The notes under the pieces: model-generated
What the model saw: the letters and a program-made list of their open reading frames with translations, nothing else
Database searches by the model: none
What the model was told of the DNA's origin: nothing
Assembly: GCA_964632305.1 (NCBI GenBank)
Contig: CAZWBR010000011.1
Location: 25,930 to 89,929 of the forward strand
DNA: 64,000 nt
Direction: 5' to 3'
From: CAZWBR01 sp964632305
Lineage (GTDB): Bacteria > Bacteroidota > Bacteroidia > Bacteroidales > Prolixibacteraceae
Made by a program: the position numbers and the translations under genes
Shown here: piece by piece, positions 1 through 8,615 of the stretch
Layout: each line of letters opens with the position of its first letter
How positions within the stretch are numbered: position 1 is the first letter of the stretch

Positions 1-1
1 T

Positions 2-700
2 CCGGTATTGTACTTACAACATGGCTGGGGTGAAGATGAAACAGCCTGGAGTAATCAGGGACATGCCAATCTGATCATGGATAACATGATTGCTGAAGGC
101 AAAATCAAACCTTTCATTATTGTTATGACCTATGGAATGACCAACGAAGGTGGCTTTGGACCTGGTAGACGTCCTGCTGCTGCTCCTGCTGGTGCCCCAG
201 CTGCCGGAGCTCGTCCTGCTGCTCCCGGTCAGGCTCCTGCAGCCGGCCCTGGCGCTCGTCCTGCCGGTGCTCGCCCTGCTGGCGGAATGGCTGGAATGAT
301 GAATAACGGCTTCGAGGCAGTTCTCGTTGATGAACTTGTTCCTTATGTTGACGCCAATTTCCGTACCATCGCCGATCAGGCTCACCGTGCAATGGCCGGT
401 CTTTCAATGGGTGGGATGGAAACACACTCCATTACTCTGGCACGCCCGGAAGTATTTTCGCATTTTGGCCTCCTCAGCGGCGGTACTTATACCCCTGACG
501 AAATCAAGGATAAATCGAAAGTAAAACTTATCTTCATGAGTTGCGGTAGCTTCGAAAATCCTGATGGAGTTAAGAAAGCAGCTGTTACATTAAAGGATGC
601 TGGCTTCAATGCTGTTTCCTTTGTTTCTGAGGGCACTCGTCACGAATTCCAAACATGGCGTCGTAGCTTATACGAAATGGCTCCGCTTCTCTTCAAATAG
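2..700 (+). CDS. CE1-type esterase, copy 1 of 8 (5' end outside window)
   Basis: Partial gene: the frame is open from base 2 and encodes the C-terminal part of an esterase-D/feruloyl-esterase-like alpha/beta hydrolase. The nucleophile lies in GLSMGG and the catalytic His in the conserved ending RHEFQTWRRSL. The family removes acyl groups (acetyl or feruloyl) from hemicellulose; the substrate here is not shown. Its first residues are nearly identical to the matching part of copy 2, so the two probably arose by recent duplication or gene conversion. Between the IIVMTYGMTNEGG strand and the helix before FEAVLVDEL it carries a Pro/Ala/Gly-rich insert of about 55 residues. The catalytic-acid position reads GSFE, that is Glu where copies 7 and 8 have Asp. 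Confidence 0.9.
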   Translation, partial: PVLYLQHGWGEDETAWSNQGHANLIMDNMIAEGKIKPFIIVMTYGMTNEGGFGPGRRPAAAPAGAPAAGARPAAPGQAPAAGPGARPAGARPAGGMAGMMNNGFEAVLVDELVPYVDANFRTIADQAHRAMAGLSMGGMETHSITLARPEVFSHFGLLSGGTYTPDEIKDKSKVKLIFMSCGSFENPDGVKKAAVTLKDAGFNAVSFVSEGTRHEFQTWRRSLYEMAPLLFK

Positions 701-725
701 ACCTCGGTCTTGAAGGAGTAAAAGA

Positions 726-775
726 GAAATAGCCATTTATGCAGTCCTTCTCATAAATGGCTATTTCATTTGATC
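726..775 (+). terminator. hairpin terminator after esterase copy 1
   Basis: A perfect 16-bp stem pairs 726-741 with 752-767 around a 10-nt loop (742-751). It sits 25 nt after the stop codon and is followed by a weak T-rich stretch, so it may work in both directions or stabilise the 3' end. Confidence 0.7.
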
Positions 776-797
776 ATTTAAAACTAATTATTCACAG

Positions 798-1910
798 ATG
801 AATTTTAAGCAAACTATTGTTTTATCAGCAGCCCTGTTAGCAGGGCAATTTGTGTTTGCCCAGACTGCTGTTACTGAAGATTTTAAGCCTTCAACAAAAA
901 ACCAACCCGGACAGGAATACCCGCAGGTTAATTCGCAGGGTTACGCCCGTTTTAAAGTTGTAGCCCCTCAGGCTCAGAGTGTTGTTGTGAGCCTTGGACT
1001 TGGTGGCACGCAGGGTGGAACTCCGCTTGCTAAAGCAGCCGACGGAACCTGGATGGGAACGACGGCTGGTCCGATGGAAGAAGGTTTCCATTACTATCAC
1101 CTGACCGTTGATGGTGGCGTTTTTAACGATCCGGGCGCATTGAATTATTACGGATCAACCCGTTGGGAAAGTGGTATCGAAATACCTGCCAAAGATCAGG
1201 ATTTCTATGCACTTAAAAATGTTCCTCATGGTCATGTTCAACAAGTACTCTTTCCATCGAAAAGTACAAATACTTCTCGCCGGGCCTTTATTTATACTCC
1301 TCCGGGCTACGAGAAAGATGCTAATACTAAATATCCGGTATTGTATCTTCAACATGGCTGGGGCGAAGACGAAACAGCCTGGAGCAACCAGGGTCATGCC
1401 AACTTAATAATGGACAACCTGATTGCCGAAGGCAAAATCAAACCGTTTATCATCGTTATGACCTACGGCATGACCAATGATACCAAAATGGGGATGATGT
1501 CAAGTTTTAAAATCGAACCTTTCCAAACCGTTCTTTGCGACGAGTTGATCCCTTATGTCGATGCCAATTTCCGTACAATTGCCGATCAACCACACCGCGC
1601 TATGGCTGGCCTTTCAATGGGAGGTATGGAAACTCACACAATCACGCTAAACAAATCGGATGTATTTTCGCACTGGGCTCTATTAAGCGGTGGAACTTAC
1701 AATCCGTCCGAAATAAAAGACAAATCAAAAGTCAAACTTATTTTCATTAGCTGTGGGAGCTTCGAAAATCCCGATGTTGTGAAGAAAGCGGCAACTGAAT
1801 TGAAAAATGCAGGTTTCAATGCCGTTTCTTACGTTTCTGACAACACCCGTCACGAGTTCCAGACCTGGCGCCGTAGCCTTCGCGAACTTGCTCTGCTTCT
1901 CTTTAAATAA
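798..1910 (+). CDS. CE1-type esterase with N-terminal Ig-like module, copy 2
   Basis: 370 residues. A signal peptide (1-21, ending FVFAQ) implies export. Residues about 40-130 form the Ig-like E-set/CBM48-type module shared by the array; about 145-370 form the CE1/esterase-D hydrolase. Visible catalytic residues: Ser273 in GLSMGG, His352 in RHEFQTWR, and Glu323 (GSFE) at the catalytic-acid position where copies 7-8 have Asp; nearby Asp326 could substitute. The loop after IIVMTYG is short and lacks the low-complexity insert of copy 1, although the rest is almost the same. Likely role: periplasmic or surface deacylation of xylan side chains (acetyl or feruloyl). The start is the only ATG preceding a good signal peptide. 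Confidence 0.9.
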   Translation: MNFKQTIVLSAALLAGQFVFAQTAVTEDFKPSTKNQPGQEYPQVNSQGYARFKVVAPQAQSVVVSLGLGGTQGGTPLAKAADGTWMGTTAGPMEEGFHYYHLTVDGGVFNDPGALNYYGSTRWESGIEIPAKDQDFYALKNVPHGHVQQVLFPSKSTNTSRRAFIYTPPGYEKDANTKYPVLYLQHGWGEDETAWSNQGHANLIMDNLIAEGKIKPFIIVMTYGMTNDTKMGMMSSFKIEPFQTVLCDELIPYVDANFRTIADQPHRAMAGLSMGGMETHTITLNKSDVFSHWALLSGGTYNPSEIKDKSKVKLIFISCGSFENPDVVKKAATELKNAGFNAVSYVSDNTRHEFQTWRRSLRELALLLFK

Positions 1911-1942
1911 GAATTGAGTAATTTTTATATCGAATTAGTTTT

Positions 1943-2010
1943 AAACCCGTCGCGTGTAATTCGCCGATGAATAAGAAATACAAATCAGCTGAATTTTACA
2001 CAACGGGTTT
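1943..2010 (+). terminator. imperfect inverted repeat between esterases 2 and 3
   Basis: Arms 1943-1962 and 1991-2010 pair at 17 of 20 positions around a 28-nt loop, 33 nt after the stop of copy 2. This is probably a terminator or processing hairpin. It overlaps an in-frame upstream ATG of copy 3, which argues against that upstream start. Confidence 0.5.
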
Positions 2011-2041
2011 ATTTAAATTTAAGACAAAAAAGATTGTTGAA

Positions 2042-3280
2042 ATGAATTATAAATCTGTAGTTTTTTTACTGGCCGCTTCATTAACCAGTGGAATTTGTTT
2101 CGCTCAGGCCTCACAGACTGCTGTAGCCGGTGATTTCAAACCCTCGGCAACGACCCAGCAAGGCCGGCAATTCCCTCAGGTAAACTCTGAAGGACGGGTT
2201 AAGGTTAGTATTCCAGCCCCCGAGGCTTTGAAAGTACAGCTCGATATCGGCGGCAAAAAATATGATCTGACCAAAGATGAAAAAGGCGTCTGGACCGGCG
2301 AGTGCGACCCTCAGGACGAAGGGTTTCACTATTACCAGTTGAATATCGACGGAGCTTCGGTCCCCGATCCGGGAAGTTTATATTTCTATGGCGCCAGCCG
2401 TTGGGGTAGCGGTATTGAAATCCCTGCTAAAGACCAGGATTTCTACGCACTCAAAGATGTTCCCCATGGACAGCTTCGCGAAACTCAGTATTACTCAAAA
2501 ACCAGTAAGAGTGTTCGTCGGGTTTTCATTTATACTCCTCCGGGATATGAAAAAGACACTAAAAAATACCCGGTACTGTATCTTCAGCATGGTATGGGTG
2601 AAGATGAAACAGGCTGGGGAAACCAAGGCCATGCCAACTATATCATGGACAACTTGATTGCTGAAGGCAAAGTTACCCCCTTTATCATCGTGATGGAGAA
2701 TAGTAGCGTTAATTTAGGCGGTGCTCCTCGTGGTCCGCGTCCGGGCGCAGGCGCTCCTGGTCAAGGTGCTCCTGCCGGTCAGGGTGCCCCTCAGGCCGCT
2801 CCCGGTCAAGGTGCCCCTACTGGTGCTCCACGCCCTGGAGGCCCAATGGGTGGAATGAACGTGGCCGGTCAATTCGAACAAATATTATTCGACGATCTGA
2901 TCCCTTATGTCGAATCCAATTTCCGCGTTATGGCTGATCAGGAACACCGTGCTATGGCCGGACTCTCAATGGGCGGTATGCAAACCAGGTCAATCGTTAT
3001 TTCTAACCCGGAAAAATTCTCCTATGTGGGAATGTTCAGTAGCGGGACGTTCACTCCCTCTGAAGTTAAGGATCTTAACGCCCTCAAAAAGAAAACAAAA
3101 CTGGTATTCATGAGTTTTGGTGGTCGCGAGGGCGGTTCTTCACGAATCCAGGGAGCTGCCGAAGAATGGACAAAAATTGGCATCAAAGGCGTCTCTTACG
3201 TCTCCCCCGAAACAGCTCACGAATGGCAATCCTGGAGACGTAGCCTCCATGAATTTGCACCGCTTCTTTTCAAAAATTAA
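2042..3280 (+). CDS. CE1-type esterase, copy 3, long Pro/Gly/Ala loop
   Basis: 412 residues from ATG 2042. An upstream in-frame ATG at 1967 was rejected because the signal peptide MNYKSVVFLL...CFAQ begins at 2042. It has the Ig-like module (about 42-130) and CE1 domain (about 145-412). Visible catalytic residues: Ser309 (GLSMGG), His393 (AHEWQSWRR), and Glu363 (GGRE) at the acid position, with no Asp close by. Residues about 224-272 form a Gly-Ala-Pro-Gln-rich insert with repeated GQGAP units between the core strand and FEQILFDDL. Predicted to be an exported esterase acting on acylated hemicellulose. Order and strand suggest co-regulation with its neighbours. Confidence 0.9.
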   Translation: MNYKSVVFLLAASLTSGICFAQASQTAVAGDFKPSATTQQGRQFPQVNSEGRVKVSIPAPEALKVQLDIGGKKYDLTKDEKGVWTGECDPQDEGFHYYQLNIDGASVPDPGSLYFYGASRWGSGIEIPAKDQDFYALKDVPHGQLRETQYYSKTSKSVRRVFIYTPPGYEKDTKKYPVLYLQHGMGEDETGWGNQGHANYIMDNLIAEGKVTPFIIVMENSSVNLGGAPRGPRPGAGAPGQGAPAGQGAPQAAPGQGAPTGAPRPGGPMGGMNVAGQFEQILFDDLIPYVESNFRVMADQEHRAMAGLSMGGMQTRSIVISNPEKFSYVGMFSSGTFTPSEVKDLNALKKKTKLVFMSFGGREGGSSRIQGAAEEWTKIGIKGVSYVSPETAHEWQSWRRSLHEFAPLLFKN

Positions 3281-3327
3281 GTCGAGTATTTTTTGAACAA
3301 TCGAGTTCAATGTAAGGAGGATTATTT

Positions 3328-3391
3328 CGGAAGGCAATCAAAGAATATTATAAAACAACTGTCGTTTTTAAACAACTTTGGTTGCTTTCCG
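3328..3391 (+). terminator. inverted repeat after esterase copy 3
   Basis: Arms 3328-3343 and 3376-3391 pair at 14 of 16 positions, and the match continues outward with interruptions. The element lies 47 nt after the stop of copy 3 and overlaps the upstream in-frame ATG (3382) of copy 4. Confidence 0.5.
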
Positions 3392-3438
3392 ATTATTCTT
3401 CCCCGATGATCGAATTTGACGGATTAAATGAGTTTATT

Positions 3439-4599
3439 ATGAACATTAAATCGTTAGCTGCTTTTTTTGCAGTAGCATTAACAAGCAGTATTTGTTTGGC
3501 GCAGTCAGCGCAAACTTCAGTTGTTGAAGATTTTAAATTATCCGAAACAACCCAGTTAGGCAAACAATATCCTCAGGTGAATTCTGAAGCCCGCGTTCGC
3601 GTAAGCATCCCGGCTCCTCAGGCATCAAAAGTCCTGCTCGATCTGGGCGGTAAAAAATATGACCTGGTCAAAGACGAAAAAGGGGTGTGGACTGGCGTCT
3701 CAGACCCCCAGGATGAAGGATTCCACTATTACGAACTGGTAATTGATGGCGCTCAGGTCCCCGACCCGGGAACGCTCTATTTTTATGGCTGCAGTCGTTG
3801 GGGCAGCGGCGTCGAAGTTCCTGCTAAAGACCAGGATTTTTATGCGATGAAGGATGTTCCTCATGGAAAAATCAGTGAGAATATTTATTATTCAAAAATT
3901 AATAAAGCATGGCGTCGCTGTTTCGTTTATACTCCTGCGGAATATGAAAAAAATCCTTCCGCCCGCTTCCCGGTGCTGTATCTGCAACATGGCGGCGGTG
4001 AAGACGAGACAGGATGGTCCACACAGGGTAAAGCCAATCTGATCATGGATAACCTGATCGCCAATGGAAAGGCTAAACCATTTATTATCGTCATGGATAA
4101 CGGAACCTGGACTTCTCCGGGTCAGGATCGGATGCCCGGCGGATCATGGCCCCCGGCAGGCTGGGCCAATACCTTCAAAAAAACACTCCTGGAGGAAATC
4201 ATCCCGATGATCGATGCCAATTATCGTACCATCGCTGATCAACCCCATCGGGCTATGGCCGGCCTCTCCATGGGAGCCATGGAAACCGATGCGATCGCTT
4301 TTGAAAGCCTTGACGTCTTCTCTTACATGGGTATCTTTAGCGGGGGAGTCCTCCTGAATGATCCCGCCACGGTCCATAATGGCGTCATGAAAAATGCCAA
4401 AGAATTCAACAAAAAAGTGAAGCTGATCTTCCAAAGCTGCGGCTCTCGCGAATACCCCGACCGGTTAAACGCCAATCACGATCAACTTAAAGCTGCCGGT
4501 CTGAACAGCGTCTGTTACATTTCTCCCAACACGGCTCATGAGTGGCAAACATGGCGGCGTAGCCTCTATCAGTTTGCCCCGCTTCTGTTTAAAAATTAA
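3439..4599 (+). CDS. CE1-type esterase, copy 4
   Basis: 386 residues from ATG 3439, chosen because the signal peptide MNIKSLAAFF...CLAQ starts there rather than at 3382. Ig-like module about 42-130, CE1 domain about 145-386. Catalytic Ser277 (GLSMGA), His367 (AHEWQTWRR), Glu338 (GSRE) at the acid position and Asp341 nearby. The variable loop (about 222-246) is short and Gly/Pro/Trp rich. N-terminal module residues are strongly conserved with copies 3 and 5 (VPDPGTLYFYG), showing a recent common origin. Likely periplasmic acyl esterase for xylan side chains. Confidence 0.9.
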   Translation: MNIKSLAAFFAVALTSSICLAQSAQTSVVEDFKLSETTQLGKQYPQVNSEARVRVSIPAPQASKVLLDLGGKKYDLVKDEKGVWTGVSDPQDEGFHYYELVIDGAQVPDPGTLYFYGCSRWGSGVEVPAKDQDFYAMKDVPHGKISENIYYSKINKAWRRCFVYTPAEYEKNPSARFPVLYLQHGGGEDETGWSTQGKANLIMDNLIANGKAKPFIIVMDNGTWTSPGQDRMPGGSWPPAGWANTFKKTLLEEIIPMIDANYRTIADQPHRAMAGLSMGAMETDAIAFESLDVFSYMGIFSGGVLLNDPATVHNGVMKNAKEFNKKVKLIFQSCGSREYPDRLNANHDQLKAAGLNSVCYISPNTAHEWQTWRRSLYQFAPLLFKN

Positions 4600-4667
4600 G
4601 AAGAGGCATGTACCGGACTGATTGTTGTATCCTTTAATTGAGTCTTTATTTAAATCGATCGTCTGAA

Positions 4668-5852
4668 ATGAATAAAAAATTGATTGCCGCTTTTATAGCG
4701 GTTGCTTTATCCGGTAGTTTCGGTTTCGCACAGGTAAACCAAACTTCAGTTGTTGAAGATTTTAAAATATCCGAGACAACCCAGCAAGGACGGCAATATC
4801 CCCAGGTGAATTCGGAAGGTCGGGTTCGCGTAAGCATTCCGGCTCCTCAGGCTTCAAGAGTCCAGCTCGATCTGGGCGGGAAAAAATACGACCTGGCCAA
4901 AGACGAAAAAGGAGTATGGACCGGTGTGTCAGACCCTCAGGACGAGGGGTTTCACTATTACCAACTGGTAATTGATGGCGCCCAGGTTCCCGATCCTGGT
5001 ACACTCTATTTCTACGGGGCCAGCCGATGGGGTAGCGCCATCGAAATTCCCGCAAATGATCGTGATTTTTATGCAATGAAAGATGTACCGCATGGCTTGC
5101 TTAGCCAGAATGTCTATTTTTCAAAAATTACCCAATCATGGCGTCGCTGCTTTATTTATACCCCTCCGGGTTACGAAAACGACAAGTCAACCCGCTATCC
5201 GGTACTCTATCTTCAGCATGGTAGCGGTGAAGACGAAACCGGCTGGGCTGTTCAGGGAAAAGCCAATCTGATCCTCGATAACCTGATTGCTGAAAAGAAA
5301 GCAGTTCCGATGATCATCGTCATTGACAACGGTTATGCCACAAAACCTTCTCAGGGTGCACCGGCAGCCGGAGCTCCGGCGAGACCGGCGGGTGGCGTTT
5401 CTGCTTTCGAAGAAGTCCTGATCAAAGAGGTCATTCCTATGATTGACTCTAAATTCCGCACCATTGCCGATCGTGAACACCGGGCCATGGCAGGCCTCTC
5501 GATGGGTGCCAATCAGACCATTCAGATAACGATGAACAATCTCGATAAGTTCTCCCATATCGCCGGTTTCAGCGGAACATCGAACTATCCAAGCACGGCT
5601 GCTATCGATCCTGCAATATTTATGAACGGGAAATTCAAGGACGGTGCTACTCTCAATAAACAAATCAAGCTCTTCTGGCTTGGCTTGGGAACAAAAGAAC
5701 CCAATCCGTTTCCCGGATCTGTTGGGGCATTTCGTACAATGCTTGAAAAGCAGGGTGTCAAATACACCTACTACGAATCTCAGGGCACGGCTCATGAGTG
5801 GCTGACATGGAGAAGGGATTTACAGCAATTCGCAAGTCTAATTTTTAAATAA
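4668..5852 (+). CDS. CE1-type esterase, copy 5
   Basis: 394 residues from ATG 4668, where the signal peptide MNKKLIAAFI...GFAQ begins; an upstream alternative start lacks one. Ig-like module and CE1 domain as in the neighbours. Ser278 (GLSMGA), His376 (AHEWLTWRR), and Glu344 (GTKE) at the acid position with no nearby Asp. A shorter Pro/Ala/Gly-rich insert lies at about 226-244. The next gene starts 18 nt downstream, so copies 5 and 6, and probably 4 (68 nt upstream), are co-transcribed. Confidence 0.9.
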   Translation: MNKKLIAAFIAVALSGSFGFAQVNQTSVVEDFKISETTQQGRQYPQVNSEGRVRVSIPAPQASRVQLDLGGKKYDLAKDEKGVWTGVSDPQDEGFHYYQLVIDGAQVPDPGTLYFYGASRWGSAIEIPANDRDFYAMKDVPHGLLSQNVYFSKITQSWRRCFIYTPPGYENDKSTRYPVLYLQHGSGEDETGWAVQGKANLILDNLIAEKKAVPMIIVIDNGYATKPSQGAPAAGAPARPAGGVSAFEEVLIKEVIPMIDSKFRTIADREHRAMAGLSMGANQTIQITMNNLDKFSHIAGFSGTSNYPSTAAIDPAIFMNGKFKDGATLNKQIKLFWLGLGTKEPNPFPGSVGAFRTMLEKQGVKYTYYESQGTAHEWLTWRRDLQQFASLIFK

Positions 5853-5870
5853 TTTTTATACACACAACCT

Positions 5871-7127
5871 ATGAAGATCATTAGTTTGGCGCTGTTGGTT
5901 TTGGCAATCAGCAGTGTCGGTTTTGCACAAACAACAGATTTCCCGGCTGATACAAAGCCGGCTTCTACAAACATTGTCGGAGCTGAGTATCCTAGGGTCG
6001 ATTCGCAGCGCAGAGTCCATTTTCGTCTGCGCGCGCCTGAAGCAACATCTATTTCGGTAGGTCTTGGCAACGTACCTTTAACCAAAGGCGAAGATGGTTT
6101 CTGGACAGGAGTTACTGGTCCTCAGGATCCTGGTTTTCACTATTACACCCTCAAAATAAACGGGGTGGAGGTCTGCGATCCGGCAAGTGAGTCATTTTTT
6201 GGGGCCGGTAAAGTAATGAGCGGAATGGAAATTCCCGAAGAAGGAGTCGATTTCTACGACATCAAAAATGTCCCCCACGGCGAAGTTCGTTCCGTTTGGT
6301 ATTATGCAGCTTCAACCGGCGAACACCGTCATGCCTATATTTATACCCCTCCGGGTTACGATAAAGATGCTAAGATTCGCTACCCCGTTCTCTACCTGCA
6401 ACATGGTATGGGCGAAGACCGTCGTGCATGGTCTAACCAGGGACGTACAAATTTCATTCTCGACAACCTGATCGCTGAAGGTAAAGCCAAACCATTTATC
6501 GTGGTTATGGAAGATGGGGGTATTGCTGCCGGTATGGGTGGCGGTGCCCGTCGCGGTCCCCAAGGTCCCGGCCAGAGACCCGCAGGTCAGGGTGCACCTG
6601 ATCAAGGTCAAGCCCAGGCCCAGCGTCCGGCACCCGGACAAGGTCAGGGCGCTGCCAGACCAATGGGCGCTGCCCCTGCCGGTATGGTCTCATTCTGGGA
6701 TGGTTTTGGAAATGTGATCGTTAAAGACCTTATTCCGATGGTGGATGCTAATTATCGCACTCTTGCCAATCGCGAAAACCGCGCTATCGCCGGTCTTTCC
6801 TTGGGTGGAACACAAACTTACCAGATTTCTCAGGCCAATCTTGATAAATTTGCCAATATTGGTATTTTCAGCGCCCCATTCGGTTTCCCGGGTGTTGAAA
6901 CCGGTTACAACGGTTTATTGGCAAAACCTGACGAATTTAATAAACAGGTAAAAGTATTCTACGTGAGTATGGGCTCAAAAGAAGGGGCAAATTCAGGTCG
7001 CGCTATTCATGAAGCGCTTGATAAAGCCGGTATTAAGAATGTGTATTACGAAGCTCCGGGAACGGCCCACGAATTCCAGACCTGGCGTAAAAGCTTGCAT
7101 GGCTATGCACAGCTTCTTTTTAAATAA
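5871..7127 (+). CDS. CE1-type esterase, copy 6, longest low-complexity loop
   Basis: 418 residues. Signal peptide 1-20 (ending VGFAQ), Ig-like module about 37-122, CE1 domain about 137-418. Ser310 (GLSLGG, Leu replacing the usual Met), His400 (AHEFQTWRK), Glu371 (GSKE) at the acid position with no nearby Asp. Residues about 217-272 are a Gly/Pro/Gln/Ala-rich insert of over 50 residues. Follows copy 5 by 18 nt and ends before a strong terminator, so it is probably the last gene of the copy 4-6 transcript. Confidence 0.9.
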   Translation: MKIISLALLVLAISSVGFAQTTDFPADTKPASTNIVGAEYPRVDSQRRVHFRLRAPEATSISVGLGNVPLTKGEDGFWTGVTGPQDPGFHYYTLKINGVEVCDPASESFFGAGKVMSGMEIPEEGVDFYDIKNVPHGEVRSVWYYAASTGEHRHAYIYTPPGYDKDAKIRYPVLYLQHGMGEDRRAWSNQGRTNFILDNLIAEGKAKPFIVVMEDGGIAAGMGGGARRGPQGPGQRPAGQGAPDQGQAQAQRPAPGQGQGAARPMGAAPAGMVSFWDGFGNVIVKDLIPMVDANYRTLANRENRAIAGLSLGGTQTYQISQANLDKFANIGIFSAPFGFPGVETGYNGLLAKPDEFNKQVKVFYVSMGSKEGANSGRAIHEALDKAGIKNVYYEAPGTAHEFQTWRKSLHGYAQLLFK

Positions 7128-7251
7128 ATCCTTAATCAAGTATTCGAACATTTTACTGAGTAGAAAAGGATTTATTGAAAAAGAATAAGTTTTACGGGTA
7201 AGTTCCTTTTCGGATAAAGATATTTGTTAATTTAAGGGTTTAATTTTTCTT

Positions 7252-7290
7252 GGTTTCAGCAGGGGTTTTCTCTGCTGAAACCTTTATTTT
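7252..7290 (+). terminator. Rho-independent terminator after esterase copy 6
   Basis: A perfect 11-bp stem (7252-7262 with 7272-7282), 9-nt loop, then a T-rich tail. This separates copies 1-6 from copies 7-8. The rest of the 295-nt gap is A/T rich with no clear gene. Confidence 0.8.
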
Positions 7291-7422
7291 AAGGTCAGGC
7301 TCTCAGACCATATTGGAAAGGGTGGCCTGAATTGTTCTTAATGATGTTTGATACAAATAAAATCAAATGTTTGTTTTTTTTATTAAACATCTTTGATCCT
7401 TTTGAACTGCTAAACTTTATTT

Positions 7423-8568
7423 ATGAAACACTTACTGATAATTTTTGTGGTTTTACTACAGGTTGAATTTGCTTGCTTTGCGCAAGAGGAAAAATCAATG
7501 CGTCCAACAACCAATATTACCGGTGCAGAATATCCAAGAATCCTGCCTGACCTAAGAGTAATATTCAGGATTAATGCCCCTAATGCCCAAAAATTGCAGA
7601 TTGATTTGGGCAAGAAATACGATATGGTGAAGGGAAATGATGGATTTTGGACTGTCACGACCGATCCGCAGGTCCCGGGATTCCACTATTATTCGTTAGT
7701 AATTGATGGCGTTTCCGTGGCCGATCCGGCAAGTGAGACATTTTACGGGATGAGCAGGGATGCCAGTGGAATTGAAATTCCTGAGGCGGGAGTCGATTTT
7801 CACCTGATAAAAGATGTCCCGCACGGCGCGGTAAAACAGAAGTTCTATTTTTCTTCAAAAACGAATTCATGGCGCAGAATTTTCGTTTATACCCCTCCGG
7901 GTTATGACAATAACCTGAACAAAAAATACCCGGTTCTCTATCTGCAACACGGGGCCGGCGAGGACGAAACCGGTTGGGTGAGGCAGGGTAATCTCGATAT
8001 TATTATGGACAACCTGATTGCCGAAAAGAAAGCCCTCCCAATGATTGTGGTGACCACTAACGAATATGTCATCGACAATATTGGGGCGGGTTACAATACT
8101 GAGTCGACCAACCACTTTATGGATCTTTTTGGTGAGGAACTGATGGAGGTGATTGTTCCTTTTGTCGAGAAGAATTTTCGGATCATTTCCGATCGTGAAA
8201 ACCGCGCTATTGCCGGTCTGTCGATGGGGGGCGGAACTTCCTTCAGATTAGGGATGCTTCATCCCGATAAATTTGCATGGGTCGGCGCGTTCAGCTCAAG
8301 TGCTTTCCGTGGATCAAACGGAAATATGTTTGATGCTGAGAAACAAATTCCCGGAATACTGACGAATCCCGATAAGTTCAACAAACAACTCAAGCTGCTT
8401 TATATCTCCAGCGGTGAACAGGATCATTCGTATGAATACTCAAAAAAGACCATTGAAACCTTTAAGGAGAAAGGGTTGAAACTACAGTATAATTATTTCC
8501 CGGGTGCCCATGAGTGGCATGTTTGGAGAAAAGCACTTCACGATTTTGTTCCGAAATTATTCAGATAA
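7423..8568 (+). CDS. CE1-type esterase, copy 7 (Asp catalytic acid)
   Basis: 381 residues. Signal peptide 1-21 (ending ACFAQ), Ig-like module about 35-120, CE1 domain about 135-381. Catalytic triad reads Ser267 (GLSMGG), Asp334 (GEQD) and His363 (AHEWHVWRK). Unlike copies 1-6 it keeps Asp at the acid position and has no Pro/Gly insert; its loop is YVIDNIGAGYNTES. With copy 8 it forms a distinct subgroup sharing the VTTDPQVPGFHYYSLVIDG segment. It starts after a terminator and so probably has its own promoter. Confidence 0.9.
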   Translation: MKHLLIIFVVLLQVEFACFAQEEKSMRPTTNITGAEYPRILPDLRVIFRINAPNAQKLQIDLGKKYDMVKGNDGFWTVTTDPQVPGFHYYSLVIDGVSVADPASETFYGMSRDASGIEIPEAGVDFHLIKDVPHGAVKQKFYFSSKTNSWRRIFVYTPPGYDNNLNKKYPVLYLQHGAGEDETGWVRQGNLDIIMDNLIAEKKALPMIVVTTNEYVIDNIGAGYNTESTNHFMDLFGEELMEVIVPFVEKNFRIISDRENRAIAGLSMGGGTSFRLGMLHPDKFAWVGAFSSSAFRGSNGNMFDAEKQIPGILTNPDKFNKQLKLLYISSGEQDHSYEYSKKTIETFKEKGLKLQYNYFPGAHEWHVWRKALHDFVPKLFR

Positions 8569-8615
8569 AAATTGATTCAACTGATAATATTAATATAAAT
8601 ATAAAATTTAATGTG

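Noticed and set aside
5187..5795. 202-codon minus-strand frame opposite esterase copy 5
   Set aside because: Antisense shadow of a clear CE1 gene; similar shadows occur opposite the other copies.
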